From assembly GCA_018806915.1 (NCBI GenBank), contig JAGKQI010000088.1, positions 1,054,001-1,118,000 of the forward strand: a stretch of DNA of 64,000 bases, in the 5' to 3' direction. The number at the start of each line of letters is the position of its first letter. Within the stretch, counting starts at the first letter, position 1. Of this stretch, positions 44,679-56,200 are shown piece by piece. The DNA comes from Phytophthora colocasiae. Taxonomy: Eukaryota; Oomycota; Peronosporomycetes; Peronosporales; Peronosporaceae. Made by a program: the position numbers and the translations under genes. The notes beneath the pieces are model-generated. The model made no database searches, was not told where the DNA came from, and worked only from the letters and a program-made list of their open reading frames with translations.

Positions 44679-44777
44679 TATTATTATTATTTAAATTAAA
44701 GAAGATCGATTTTTGAAGTGATAACTCGTTCTCTGATTGGCTGATTCAAATTCTCCTTCTTTTTTTTAAAGAAAAAA
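44679..44777. promoter_or_regulatory. shared divergent promoter region
   Basis: 99 bp between two start codons on opposite strands. It holds an inverted CCAAT box (TGATTGGCTG, about 44734-44743). Both genes must be driven from here or from within each other. Confidence 0.45.
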
Positions 44778-46410
44778 ATGGCGCTCTTCGCTGCTGACGA
44801 GAAGTTCGCGGACGTTGTAGCGGCTCTGGAGGCGCGTGGATGGAAGCGTCTACCGTTTGTTGGTTGTCCTAAGTTCGACCTGAAGTGGACGAACTACGCT
44901 AAGATTTCGTGGACGCGGGTGGCGCCTGAGCAGATCGTGAATCACCTGCGAAATTCTATACTCTTTTCACAAAAAGATCAGCTCACACGGTTATTGTATG
45001 CAAAGGCAGAATGTACAGATGGAGATCAGAGAATTCTTGATGGATGTTTCCCTCGTACATTTGATCTGAGTCAACTACGAGACCAAAAGTTGCTTAAAAA
45101 CTGGTTCATTTACTGTAAAGCACTTAAAGTGCTAAAAACAAGCTTAAGTGAAGAAGAGGCCGAGAGATCACTGGAAACTGCACTTAAACTGACAAAAGCT
45201 GTTGTTGATGATGCTGATTTCTTCGAGAAGTGGAGAACAGAAAATGTTTTTGGAGAATTGATACGTGCAACCGAAGCTAAGCAGCTTTTGACGTCGAAAT
45301 CGGGGAAAGTGTCACTGGATTTCGCCACGAGGCAGGAGATTGAACAGGTTTTAGACCAACTGCAGCAACAGGATCCACAGTTTAGCGCGATGGGAGACAT
45401 TAACAGCAATGTGTGGATTTGCAAGCCGTCCAACTTGTCACAAGGTCGAGGAATCGTACTGTGCAATTCTTTTGAAGAGTTAATGGAGATCACGTCGCCT
45501 GATGATGTTCAAGTGCTGCAGAAGGAGGGGAACTCGAAGCCGATTAAGTGGATTGTGCAGAAATACATCGAGCGGCCATTGCTGCTGCAAAATGGGAGAA
45601 AGTTTGACATCCGCCAGTGGATTCTCATTACCGAGCTCGAGCCGAACCCAGTGGTGCTCTGGTTCTACAAAAGTTACCTGAGGTTTTGTTCACGTACATT
45701 TGACCTGTCAAGACTGCACGATCGGTTCACTCACCTGAGCAATTACTCGGTACAACAGCATTTCGAGTTATGCAAGACGGGGGGTTCTGGTTCTGAGGCC
45801 TCCAGTTCTAGCTGTCAAGACGAGATCTTGGATGATTTTGATCCCATGTGGTCGTCGGATACGTTCCAGGATACTCTGAGGTGCAGCTCTTTACCCTATT
45901 TGCTTGTTTGGTTTTAAATTCACCCTTTCATATCTGTAGACAGGAGCATGGAAGAGATGTTTGGGGTGATACCATTCTACCACAGATGCAAAGTACAGCA
46001 CGACTCGCTATTGATGCAGTTTTACCAAATCTCAAGACTGTTGGGGTACGTAGCCATTGTGAAACGAGTTGTGTGGCTAAAACTTTAACCTATCATATTG
46101 TTGATTGTGCGATTAGCGAGGCTTCGAGTGGCTTGGTTTTGACTTCCTCGTAGATGAAAATCTTCGAGTGTGGCTGCTTGAGGTAAATGTAAGCCCAGAC
46201 ATCAGTCACAGTACCAGTGTGACTGCTAAATTGGGACCTAAAGCCACAGTCGACGCTTTGAACGGTATGAAAGCCTTGTAAATCTCCAATTGTCCTTCTA
46301 ACCTGTGCATTTTTGCAGTGATTCTGGACTCCGAAGTCCTCCGATCCCCTGGCAACGGATGGCTGCCGTTTCCATTAGAACGAGACCAGACAGTGGAAAA
46401 ACAAAGATAG
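44778..46410 (+). CDS. TTLL3/8-like tubulin ligase
   Basis: Four exons (44778-45880, 45940-46045, 46117-46264, 46319-46410) give 482 aa; introns 59, 71, 71 less one, and 54 bp with GTGCAG, GTACGT and GTATGA donors. ATP-grasp landmarks are all present: NVWICKPSNLSQGRGIVL, WIVQKYIERPLLLQNGRKFD, IRQWILI, HLSNYSVQ, MWSSDTFQDTLR, then WLGFDFLVDENLRVWLLEVN and SPDISHSTSVTAKL. The N-terminal LRNSILFSQKDQLTRLL and CFPRTFDLSQL follow TTLL3/TTLL8, the tubulin glycine ligases that modify axonemal microtubules. Glycylase rather than glutamylase is therefore likely but is family inference. This fits an organism with flagellate zoospores. Confidence 0.88.
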
Positions 46411-46461
46411 CAAACGATAAACAAACGCCCCAATTGTCCACCAGTATTATTTTGTCTCAGG

Positions 46462-48298
46462 ATGACTAGAGTAAGTGTCGAGCCATCAACTTCACACCAG
46501 AATGAAGACACCTGGCCGTCTTTGCTTTCGGAGATACAGCACAAGACATTATCTTTCTGGAACCGCTGTCAGATTGGCCATCGTAGTGAATATTCTGTTG
46601 AACGTGCAGTTGCCTTGAAAGATTATCTCGAAGGGGCTTCCACCTTGCGGGCCTTTGCAGTTTGTTTCTTCACTCCAATTCCTGCTGTGGCGGTTGCGTT
46701 GACCATTGATTGCCTCCCGCTAAAGCCTCCTTCTGATGGATGGCAAGCCAACTATATGCTCTGGATTCGATTGCTCGTGGCAATGTTCGTTGTCTCGGTT
46801 GGAGTAGTTTTTCAGGTGAATGGAGTTGTAAAGAATACTATTTCGAAAATCGGAGCATTTTCGATTTGCTTGGGATCAGCCGTTGTGTACGTGGTGATTT
46901 CTATAGCAGTTGCAGCACTTTGGAGATTTCCGATCCCATTTGGATACGTACTGATGGTTGGGCCATTCCTGACCACTTTATTGACAATGACCGCCTTTGT
47001 TATCGGCTTGGACACTCTGAAAAATTGCACTGTGATACGCAACCAATTAATAACACTGACAATCATCATGTTCGCACAAGGAATTGCTGGCATGGCGTAT
47101 CCGATTTTTAATGCCATCTTCGTGCATCTCTCGGCAACGAACCAAACCATTTTTGTCTTTGTGATGCCTATGATCAAGTTTTTTACCAAACAAATCATTG
47201 CCTACGCAGCTGCAAACCTCCACGAATACGTCGGTCCGATCGTCGCTTTCTCGGTGAATCTCTTCAACGTCTATTACATGACAATTTGCATGCAGATGAC
47301 GACTTCAACCGCTACAACTGTAATTATCATTGTATCCGATAGTTGTCTCGTAATGCTTGCACTTCGAGACATCTTTGGTCACCACAGTCATTCTCAAGAA
47401 ATGAACTCGTCACCAACGCAGTATTTAAGAGATCTCCAACGATTAATTGAACTGGCAATTCACGAGATGAACCCTTCTCAAGTGTCAGGTAGTCGGATCC
47501 GAGTACTAGCACCATTCGTGCTTCGTCTTTCTGTCGAAAGTAGAGCTTTCGTAGATGGATTGTCCGATCCCCAAGCACTTTTCACTTTGGTATCACCCTA
47601 TCTTGCTGCCACGAAGTCGATGCCGAATTCAATGGAGCGTTATGCAAGTAAACGCGATAAACGAAGTGCAAGGGGCTCGGCTACGATGAAAGTGCAGTCT
47701 AAGGGATCAGGTCCTATTGCTGCAGCAGTTTGTCACAAGAAAAAATCAAAAATCTTTGACTTGCAAATGTTTCGATGGCAAACAGATCGACAACCTTCGG
47801 ATGCAATGAATATGAAGGCAGTAAAACCTATTTCTCACGAAGACGCAGTGTACGACGCACTCCAAACACTTTTCCATGCTGAGTTTATTCTCATGGCCGA
47901 GTACATCGAATTCATAGTGCCAACGTTGTATTCTCTGTACCTCGTAGCGCTTTTCCACCAACCAGTTGCAGCGTACTACCCACACACAGTATCAATGACA
48001 GAATCCAAATTGAAATCGACCGTGGAGAATTTTCTCATCTTCGCAGGTGTGGAGTTCGTAGGGTTTCTCGGTCTCTTGGTCCTGTTGAAGCGGAAATTTG
48101 GGTTTTCACCTCTGCATCAGTTGGCGTTTGTGTTCGAGACGCAAATTGTCACTATACAAGGGCAATTGATCGTCTGGAATTTATACATTCTACACCTCAC
48201 ATTGGCACATTGTGGTACGTTTCCACACTAACTTATAAGAACTTTACTAACTTTCTTGTCATACACAAGGTGTTGACTTTTACGTTCATTTCACATAA
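46462..48298 (+). CDS. polytopic membrane protein, oomycete type
   Basis: Exon 1 46462-48214, a 55-bp intron (GTACGT...ACAAG) and a short last exon 48270-48298 (ending CGVDFYVHFT) give 593 aa. About eight to ten hydrophobic segments: seven between residues 65 and 310 (AVCFFTPIPAVAVALTI; LLVAMFVVSVGVVFQV; AVVYVVISIAVAALW; YVLMVGPFLTTLLTMTAFVI and others), a soluble charged loop of about 150 residues, then two or three near the C-terminus. It resembles a large oomycete family of uncharacterised membrane proteins; I know of no function. It follows the TTLL gene by 51 bp on the same strand. Confidence 0.75.
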
Positions 48299-48370
48299 TT
48301 TTTTTTGCAAAATGTAGCCATTTTATGAAATAATTGCCCATCGTCATTGTAAAAAAAACATTTTGTGTTA

Positions 48371-51300
48371 ATGGCGTCCGTGTCGTCCTCTTCCAGCGAC
48401 TCGGACGGCTTTAAATCGAAAGATGAAGCACAAGTACGTCACCTATTACGTGACCTGCATGTAGATACGGGTGATGTCCTTCTGTTTGACCGTAAATGCT
48501 CCACTATGGGGCTCTACGGCGGTGCCATTTGTGTTTGTGCCAAATTCTTCGGCCAAACTCAATGGGACCATAACGGAGTTGTCGTTCGTGCTCCTTCTTT
48601 AGCTCCAGACGCCCAATCACCCGAAGACGAACTGTTTCTACTGGAAGCAGCTCTTACAGGCGTCAAACTGAGGCCATTGGTGGCTCGAGTGCTGCTCAGT
48701 CGTGGCCATGAGGTCGCCGTCCGTAAATTACAGGTGGACCGTACGCCAGAACTGCAAAATAAAGCTGTGCAATTCGCTCTGAGCAGTTTAAATGCTCCGT
48801 ATGAAGATAATCCAGCCAGATTCTTCAATGCAGGGGTGTCAGTACCTACGAGAATCGCTCGGGAACGGATTTTCGCGGCTTTAATGGCAACAAAGAAGGA
48901 ATTGGTGCGGCTGGACACGGAACTCGCACATAGGGACAAGATGCCAGCTTTTGAGAGGAAAGCGCTGCTTCAAGAGCGACAGGCTGTGAATGAACGGTAT
49001 CAAGCTTTAGGGAATGAATTGAGGGGAAGAGAACGATCCGTTTTCGAGAATGCGGTGGTGGAAGGAGAAGAAGTGAAGACGACCAAAATGTTCTGCTCTC
49101 AGTTGGTGGCGGGGATGTATCAGCATTTAGGACTGCTCCTACCGTACCCGTCGGCCAATTCGTACTTGCCGAAACATTTCAGTGCTCGAGACGGTGGCGA
49201 TTTCCTGAAATTGCAACAAGGAGCGAGTTTTTTACCGGAGATTTCGATGAGAAAGACATTGGACAAGGAGACGGAGAGATATGGCACGAGAGCACAGGAA
49301 GCTAAGGAACGAGGACCACGAACTGGCAGTGAGACTGCTGCTATTGTGCACTGCTTGCGTCGCCACCAGCTCTTCCATACGTTGAGTGAACCGGAACTTC
49401 TGGCAGCAGCTTCGCAGTTCCGCCGTCGTGTATTGGCCAAGGGAGAGGTAGTTTTCTACCAGGGTGCTCCAGGTGACTGTTTCTACATCATTGAGAGCGG
49501 AGATTGCGATGTTTTCGTCGATTACGACCACTTGCTGAAGACGCAGACAGCTCTCCATGCAGCAGATTCAGACAATGCTCCGAATCCGGAACTTCAACGG
49601 CGAGTTCAGCTACGAAAGCGTAAAACTATTGCGCTGCCGGAGTTTAAGTCGTCATCGAGTCTTGTGGGCCAAAACGAGCGTGTTCACGTAGCTACGAACG
49701 GCCCTGGCAACGCATTTGGAGAATCTGCTCTGATTTATGACACTCCACGACGTGCTACAATTCAGGCCAGTTCCTCCAACTCTTCCGATGAAGAAGCGGT
49801 TGTGCTGTGGCAACTGGATAAACGTACGTTTAAAGAGATTTTGGCTGGTCACCCAGGCACTCAACAGTCTTTGGAAGAACGACGCTTTCTCCTTGAGACG
49901 CTGGAAGATCACCCGTTATTCACTGAGCTTGACGATCGCGCTAAGGCTTTAGCTGTTCGCAAGTGTTTCCCGCTCAGTGTCCGTGCAGGGACGACAATTC
50001 TACGTCAAGGCGACCCTGGCGACTACTTTTATCTGATCGATAGTGGTCGATGCGAGGTGTCACGTCGCAAACCCAAGGCAACGAAGTTGTTTGTGGATCG
50101 GGTCATTGGACGTGGTGCTAGCTTTGGAGAAGCTGCGCTGTTGTACAATAGTCGGCGTGGTGCCTCCGTGAAAGCACTGGAAGATTCCAAGATCTGGTGC
50201 ATGGACCGCGCCAGCCTCCTCACCATTACCCGCAGCGGATCAACTGCGCTGCACAAACTGTTCAAGAAGGTGGGCACCACGGTAGTGTCCGGTTCAACTG
50301 AGAGCTTTGCTACTGAACGGGACTTGCGTCGAATGCTTACAGACCCTCAGCAAGTGCAGTTGGTCCGCCATAGCGCCAACGAAGATGAAGACGGTGAAGA
50401 TGGGAAACCAGCGGTATATCCTGCTCTGCCTTCGACTGCAGCCTACGATCGCGCAGTGCAGCTCGCTCTGTCGCTTTTGCTTTATGACTCGTCAGGACTT
50501 GTCAACTTCTCCCAGTTTGCGCACTTTCATATCGCATTGGGTGCTTCGAACATCGACCAGCTCCTCCCTGAAGCTGCTTTTCGAGTCCTTAAGTCAGTGA
50601 CCGACTCGTATGAAGGTGGCAACACCCGTATCCCGACGACAACTTCTCAATTCGACCAGGACGACGCAGACCAAGCTGCTATCAAGTTGAACGACTTGCC
50701 TAGAGCAATTCACGATTGGATTTCTACAAGTGATGCTAAAAGTGCTTCTCTCAAGCAGGAATCACCCGTTCGTATGACTCCTGGGCGCTTGGCATTCTAT
50801 GAGCGCTTGTTTGAGTTGCCAGCCCACAAGCTAGGCGACCAGTACGTGACTCATGATGACTTGGTGCGTGGAATTGCAGCTTTCGAAGTGGAGACGGACC
50901 CAGATGACGATCATCCTCAAGATGAAGACGTTATTGCAGCTACGGAAGAATTCCGTGCGTTCTTGGCCGCTCTTAAGTCCGACATCGACGCTCTGCGTAC
51001 GATCTGGCGGGCCGCTGAGTTACAAGCTCACGGTGGGGATCGCTATGACATGGTTAATGACCAGGAGAGACTCACTTTCGACGCAAATCTCAAGTCTGGT
51101 TGGATCTCAGCGCTTCGACAGAATCCAACGGGGGGAGATTGGGAATATCTGCAGCCAGAAATGGAAGACAGGAACAAGGCGTACCACAAGATCAACGCGA
51201 CACTGCGGAGACAACAGATGACAGCGCAGATCACGTCTTTTGCTGCGGCTATTGCCGCTGGTGCTCTGGCGCGTACTGTATGTGCCCCACTGGAGCGTTT

Positions 51301-52195
51301 GAAGATGCTAATGCAGTTGTCTCCCCCCAAGCCAACGGGTGTTACGCTGTTGCCCACTGCGCCGTACACTTCGTTGACTAGAGGTTTCCTGAACATGGTG
51401 AAGCTGAGTGGACCCCGCAGTTTGTTCAGCGGAAACCTTGCGCATTGTATTTGGGTGGTGCTCTCAGTCCCAACCAAGTTCATTCTCTGTGGTGTGTACC
51501 AACAGCAGTTCGCCCGGATTCTTCCTGAGTCTTCGTCGCCTTTCGGTAACCCTCGCGTATCAGCGAGTATGGCTAACCTCGCGGTCGGAGGCCTTGCTGG
51601 TTTGACTCTCAACTGTTTGTTCTATCCGTTGGATGTCATTCGCGGCCGCCTCACTGTGCAGCAGTACTACAACGCCAACCGTCCATCGAATGGCATTCTT
51701 CAATGTGCTCGTTCGATCCGCGATAAGGAGGGGCTTCGTGGCTTTTACCGAGGATTTATGCCTGCAAGTCTTGGCGTTTTCACGTACATCGGCTGCAATT
51801 TCGCTTTGTACGAGTCGCTGAGACCTGTGTTTGTGCTTTACGACACCGAAGACACGAGCAACCAACTCGGACATCCCAGCGTGCCTGGTCAGATCCTGTG
51901 CGCCACCACAGCTTCGCTAGGATCGCAGTGTCTCTCGTACCCGTTCGACGTTATCCGGCGACGCGTGCAGTTGCAAGGAACGAAATGGCATCCAGAGCTC
52001 GCGTTCCCGACGTATGAAAGCGCGTGGCACTGTGTACGGTCGTCTGTAGCCGAAGAAGGTGGCGGCGTGCGTGGCTTGCGCTCACTGTATCGCGGTTTGT
52101 TTGTGAATGCAGTGAAGGCGCTACCATCCACGGTCATCTCGTTCCTCAGCTACGAGAAGCTGCGCGAGATGAAAAGCAGTGTAGACGTCGTGTAG
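48371..52195 (+). CDS. papain-like fold + two cNMP domains + mitochondrial carrier fusion
   Basis: Single exon, 1274 aa from ATG 48371. Residues 30-280: a permuted papain-like (NlpC/P60 or YiiX-type) fold with TGDVLLFD, the histidine in WDHNGVVVR and the cysteine in TKMFCSQLVAGMY. Residues about 330-500 and 510-635: two cyclic-nucleotide-binding domains with phosphate-binding cassettes FGESALIYDTPRRATI and FGEAALLYNSRRGASV. Residues about 690-930: a linker with EF-hand-like helices but no clear calcium loop. Residues about 950-1265: three mitochondrial carrier repeats, each with its PX(D/E)XX(K/R) signature (APLERLK, YPLDVIR, YPFDVIR). The reading frame is continuous, so the fusion is not a splice guess. 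It would place a nucleotide sensor and a thiol hydrolase or acyltransferase on one face of an inner-membrane transporter. Substrate unknown. Confidence 0.88.
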   Translation: MASVSSSSSDSDGFKSKDEAQVRHLLRDLHVDTGDVLLFDRKCSTMGLYGGAICVCAKFFGQTQWDHNGVVVRAPSLAPDAQSPEDELFLLEAALTGVKLRPLVARVLLSRGHEVAVRKLQVDRTPELQNKAVQFALSSLNAPYEDNPARFFNAGVSVPTRIARERIFAALMATKKELVRLDTELAHRDKMPAFERKALLQERQAVNERYQALGNELRGRERSVFENAVVEGEEVKTTKMFCSQLVAGMYQHLGLLLPYPSANSYLPKHFSARDGGDFLKLQQGASFLPEISMRKTLDKETERYGTRAQEAKERGPRTGSETAAIVHCLRRHQLFHTLSEPELLAAASQFRRRVLAKGEVVFYQGAPGDCFYIIESGDCDVFVDYDHLLKTQTALHAADSDNAPNPELQRRVQLRKRKTIALPEFKSSSSLVGQNERVHVATNGPGNAFGESALIYDTPRRATIQASSSNSSDEEAVVLWQLDKRTFKEILAGHPGTQQSLEERRFLLETLEDHPLFTELDDRAKALAVRKCFPLSVRAGTTILRQGDPGDYFYLIDSGRCEVSRRKPKATKLFVDRVIGRGASFGEAALLYNSRRGASVKALEDSKIWCMDRASLLTITRSGSTALHKLFKKVGTTVVSGSTESFATERDLRRMLTDPQQVQLVRHSANEDEDGEDGKPAVYPALPSTAAYDRAVQLALSLLLYDSSGLVNFSQFAHFHIALGASNIDQLLPEAAFRVLKSVTDSYEGGNTRIPTTTSQFDQDDADQAAIKLNDLPRAIHDWISTSDAKSASLKQESPVRMTPGRLAFYERLFELPAHKLGDQYVTHDDLVRGIAAFEVETDPDDDHPQDEDVIAATEEFRAFLAALKSDIDALRTIWRAAELQAHGGDRYDMVNDQERLTFDANLKSGWISALRQNPTGGDWEYLQPEMEDRNKAYHKINATLRRQQMTAQITSFAAAIAAGALARTVCAPLERLKMLMQLSPPKPTGVTLLPTAPYTSLTRGFLNMVKLSGPRSLFSGNLAHCIWVVLSVPTKFILCGVYQQQFARILPESSSPFGNPRVSASMANLAVGGLAGLTLNCLFYPLDVIRGRLTVQQYYNANRPSNGILQCARSIRDKEGLRGFYRGFMPASLGVFTYIGCNFALYESLRPVFVLYDTEDTSNQLGHPSVPGQILCATTASLGSQCLSYPFDVIRRRVQLQGTKWHPELAFPTYESAWHCVRSSVAEEGGGVRGLRSLYRGLFVNAVKALPSTVISFLSYEKLREMKSSVDVV

Positions 52196-52242
52196 CAGAC
52201 TTGAAAAAGCTGTCAACATCCGTTGTTTTGGTTGCTTCCGAC

Positions 52243-53103
52243 CTACTGATTTGAGTACCTTTTCAAGTTGCGGATTTCCTCCATGAGCTCCTTGTTTCGT
52301 GTGATCCAGTTCCTTTCCAGCTTGGTGTATGTGGCGTGCCAGATTGCTCGTGCTTGTTCTTCCTTCACTCTCACTCTTGAGCACTCGTCACAAAGTCTAC
52401 TGAGCGTAGCACTGTGTATCTTGGCTTGTTCCTCCTTGGAGTGTCTAATAGAAGCTACTTTCGTGCGTAAAGTCTCTACCAGCTCGTCTTTGCTCTTCAT
52501 CATTCTCCTCACATGCACCAGCTCCTCACGAAACTTGTTGTTCTCCTTCTTCTGGTACTCGCAGATTTCTTGATACCTCTGCTTCGTTATTTCCGCGATG
52601 TTCATATCTCTCATGTAGTTCTCCTGTCCGTACTCGATCTGCTTATTCAACTTCTCGACCTTTTCCTTCTCCAATCCTAAAGCGAGCTGCAATTCTTGGG
52701 CTTGATGTGTACGCCGTTGTACCAAAACCTGCACTAAACCTTCAGACTCGAAATATGAAGATAAGTTCTCACAATAGGTCACCTTTGCCTCTTCTTGAAT
52801 AGTTTGAGCAGCTTGCATCATTGCTATTTCTCGTTCTGCCAGCTGCTGGTCGCGCTCTTCAAGCTTCAAACGTAGCTGAATCACTTCAGTCTGCAAATCC
52901 GCACTGCCAAAAACCTTTTCTCCATTGTTTAAACGGATCAGCTGCTCTTCAAGGAAGTCGATGCGCATCTTGTGGTTGAAGTTCTCTTGCTGCAGCCGAC
53001 TGTACTCGGCTTCTTGGTCCCGTAGCGCTCTGTACGGCATCCCATCGTCTCCTCCTTCCGTCTGCATGCTGCGGTTTTGATGCGGTTCAAGTTGAAGGAC
53101 CAT
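52243..53103 (-). CDS. short CM1-motif coiled-coil protein
   Basis: 286 aa from ATG 53103 (MVLQLEPHQNRSMQTEG). Residues about 28-100 form a CM1 (Cnn_1N) motif: EYSRLQQENFNHKMRIDFLE, EQLIRL, then LKLEERDQQLAERE. CM1 proteins (centrosomin, CDK5RAP2, myomegalin, Spc110/Mto1) bind and activate gamma-tubulin ring complexes. The rest is coiled coil. It lies 47 bp from the 3' end of the carrier fusion and 141 bp downstream of a much longer CM1 gene on the same strand, so the two are likely a tandem duplicate pair with different lengths. Confidence 0.8.
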   Translation of the reverse strand: MVLQLEPHQNRSMQTEGGDDGMPYRALRDQEAEYSRLQQENFNHKMRIDFLEEQLIRLNNGEKVFGSADLQTEVIQLRLKLEERDQQLAEREIAMMQAAQTIQEEAKVTYCENLSSYFESEGLVQVLVQRRTHQAQELQLALGLEKEKVEKLNKQIEYGQENYMRDMNIAEITKQRYQEICEYQKKENNKFREELVHVRRMMKSKDELVETLRTKVASIRHSKEEQAKIHSATLSRLCDECSRVRVKEEQARAIWHATYTKLERNWITRNKELMEEIRNLKRYSNQ

Positions 53104-53244
53104 CACTCTATTGCTCGAAAGGGCGTCAATTTATTTTTGCAATTTAGAAAAAAGTGTTTTGTTGATCTTTTTAAAGATTTAAAAAAGTGGTGTGTGCGTG
53201 GCGGATAATATACTCTAACGTTAGCTGGTTATTGAGACTAATGA

Positions 53245-56200
53245 TCAATCGTGAGCACTGCGGATCTCCTTCTCCAAGTCCTGTACCTTCAAGCCCACAC
53301 GTCCTAAGGACGACAAGGAGCTGCGATATAGCGCGTTTACACTGCGGTGGGTCGACGTTGACGTCTTCGAGTTTCGGCGTTGGGTATTTAATCCATTCTG
53401 CTTGACGGGACTCTCGAACTGCGGCTGACTCGCACTTCGTGATCTCGGGGTGTTCTGGTGCTCGAAGAAATCAGCGTCAAGAGCCGACCACTTGGAGGAC
53501 GGATTTTCTTTCCGCTTCACAGAAGCGTTATTGTCCACGGCGATGGTTCGCTCTTTCTCGATGCGCTTCTTCTCGTCCCGCTCCTTCTGTAGTACTCCAG
53601 CGATGTTGTTGACGACATCTCGCATTGTCTCGGAAACTCGCACTGTCTCTGAAAGAAGACGTGAGCATTTCCGTTCGACATCGTCCACCCAACGAGGTTG
53701 GTCCTTTGTTCGGTTGAATCCACGAGCTGCCGACTTCCACGCGTCTCCGTATCGTTGCTGCAGCTCTTGAGACTGCGTCATGAACTCGTTCCACCGCTCA
53801 GATACCAACTGCATTCGACCAATGTACTCGTCAAGCTGCAGGATCGCTGCCTCGTAGCTCTCCACTCTTCCAGAGCTGTTGACTATGGGGCCACGGACGA
53901 TGGGGCTGTCCTCCCACCGCTTGTACGTCTCGGAGATCATGTACTGGGTCTGTTCAAGCTGTTCCAGCAACGTGTGCTTGACCTCACCAAACTCCACACG
54001 ACGCTTAAGTTGCTGAGCGTACTTCATGACTGCGGATTTGTACTTCTCGATGTCCTTGTCGCGTCCAGCAATCGCGTCCTTATACATCTCGATCGCCTTT
54101 AGCAACTCTTTGTTCTCTCGAACAGCTTGCATGTACTGCTTGCGCGCGTGATCAGCTGACCGTCGGCGCTCCTGAACTTCTTCAAAAAGAAGCCGATTGC
54201 TCTCTTTGAGGCCGTGGTAGTCATCTTTATGCGAATCGTTTTGGCTTCGCTTCATCGTCTCGAGATCGCTCACTGCTTTAGATAATGCTTCTTCTGCTTC
54301 TGATGCCTTGCTTTGAAAATAGGAAATGTCCTCTTCAAGCGACCGCCGCTCCTCCTCCTTCTCCAAGCGCAGCTTCTCATACCGAAGAGACCAGTCCTTC
54401 TCTAGCGACTGCATTGCATCCTTCGAGTGGACAGGAGAGCGCTGAAGAACGTCCAGTTCATCTTCGTGTGAATCTTTTTGGTTTCGCTTTAGTGTCTCAA
54501 GATCGCTCGCTGCCTTTGAAAAAGCCTCCTCTGCTTCTTCTGCCTTGCTTTGGAAGTAGAAAATCTCCTCTTCAAGCGACTGCCGCTCCTCCTCCTTCTC
54601 TAACCGCAGCTCCTCGTACCGAAGAGACCAGTTTTTCTCTAGCGACTGCTTCGCATCCTTTGAGTGGACAGCAGAGCGCTGGAGTACGTCCAGTTTGCCT
54701 TGACTTGAGCGCAGTTGAGTGGACAATCGTTCTAACTTGGAGTTCAACAATGACGTCTGTTGTTTCCATCGTGTCTGCATCGCTGTTGTCTCCGTCTGGA
54801 ACTCGTCCTTGAGCGCGGAAATTACCTCACGCAATAGACTTAACGCCGGCTGGTCACTTAGAGCAAGGCTGCGACCGGACAGAAGCGAGCAGAGTTCCAT
54901 TTTTACTGCCTCGAGATCCCGTTGTGCGGACAAACTATCCGTTTTCAGCGCAGATGCCGTTCGTTCGGCTTCATTTGCACGTCGTCGTTCTTCATCCAGT
55001 TGTCGTTCGAGAGAATTTCTCGCTGCAGTAAACTGGTTTTGCCATTCTGTTTGTAGTTCTCGAGCCGCCGAGCTCGAAGAAGAATTGGCTGCTACTGCTT
55101 CTGTCAACTGTCGTTCTAGTTCCTGTACACGATTTGCCCGTCGCGTCAGCTCATCTTCACAGCCTGCCAGTTGGTTCTGATACTCCCGAAGCTGAGCCGA
55201 CAACCTCTCCACCTCCTGCTCATACGACAAAAGATGCTGACGCTGCTCCTGTGTGTTAGCAGCTTCGTTAGAGAAACGCGCCTCGCTGTCTTGGAACTTG
55301 CGCTCCATAGCCTCGAGGTCGACTTGAAATCCTGCTAATTCCGTCCGAAGGCGCCGGTTGTCCTCCTCCATTGCCTGACGGTCCTTTTCCAATGCTAGTA
55401 GCCGCTCATTAGACGTCTGTTGGCATCGAGACTCGGCCAGGTCACATTGATCCTTCATCCTGCGAGCCTCAGCTTCTGCGTGCTCTAACCGACTCTCAAG
55501 AGTCCTGATTGTCAGTTCGTGCTCATTTTCCATCTTCCGTCGCTGGTGCAGCTCAGACTCAAGCTGGTGGATAGTGCTCAAAGAAATTTCACGCTCAGCC
55601 TTGAAGCTATCCACCGACTTTGTCATCTCTTCGTTGGCTGCAGTCAGCGTCACATTTTGTAACCGTAACCGCTCAGATTCGCCTGCAAGTTGCTGCCTCT
55701 CCTTCGTCATCCTCTCGATTTCAGCCTGCAGTCTAGCACGCTCCTGTTTAATGCTCTCGTTCTCCATAGATAGTCGTTCCTTTTCGAAATGCGTCTTCTC
55801 TCTATCCGTCAGCAGCCTCGTGTGCTCCGTGCGGTAGTTCTCGCTCTCACGCTGCAGCTGTTCCATTTGATGCTGCACTTGCTCCTCCATCCTCTTCAAT
55901 TTGGCCTGATACCTCACATTCTGTGCCTGTTTCTCCTGCCCCGTAGCCTCTAGCTGCATCTGCAGTGCTGTGATCTGTTCTTCTCTCTGCTTACTCACCG
56001 CTTTCCAATGATCTGCCTCTGCAGACATCTTGACATTATTCATCTCGACCTGCTGCATATTTTGCTGTTCTCTCTGGCTCCTGAGCTCCATTTCTTTCTG
56101 ATCTCGTGTTCTCGCGTCCTGCAGCTCCTGTAATTGTGTTGTAAGTGTATCCACAGCTTCTTTCTGTCTCTGCAGGTCCTGTTCCAGCTGCTGGGCCTTC

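Noticed and set aside
53706..54812. Plus-strand open frames within the CM1 genes
   Set aside because: Ser/Leu-rich antisense shadows of coiled-coil coding sequence.
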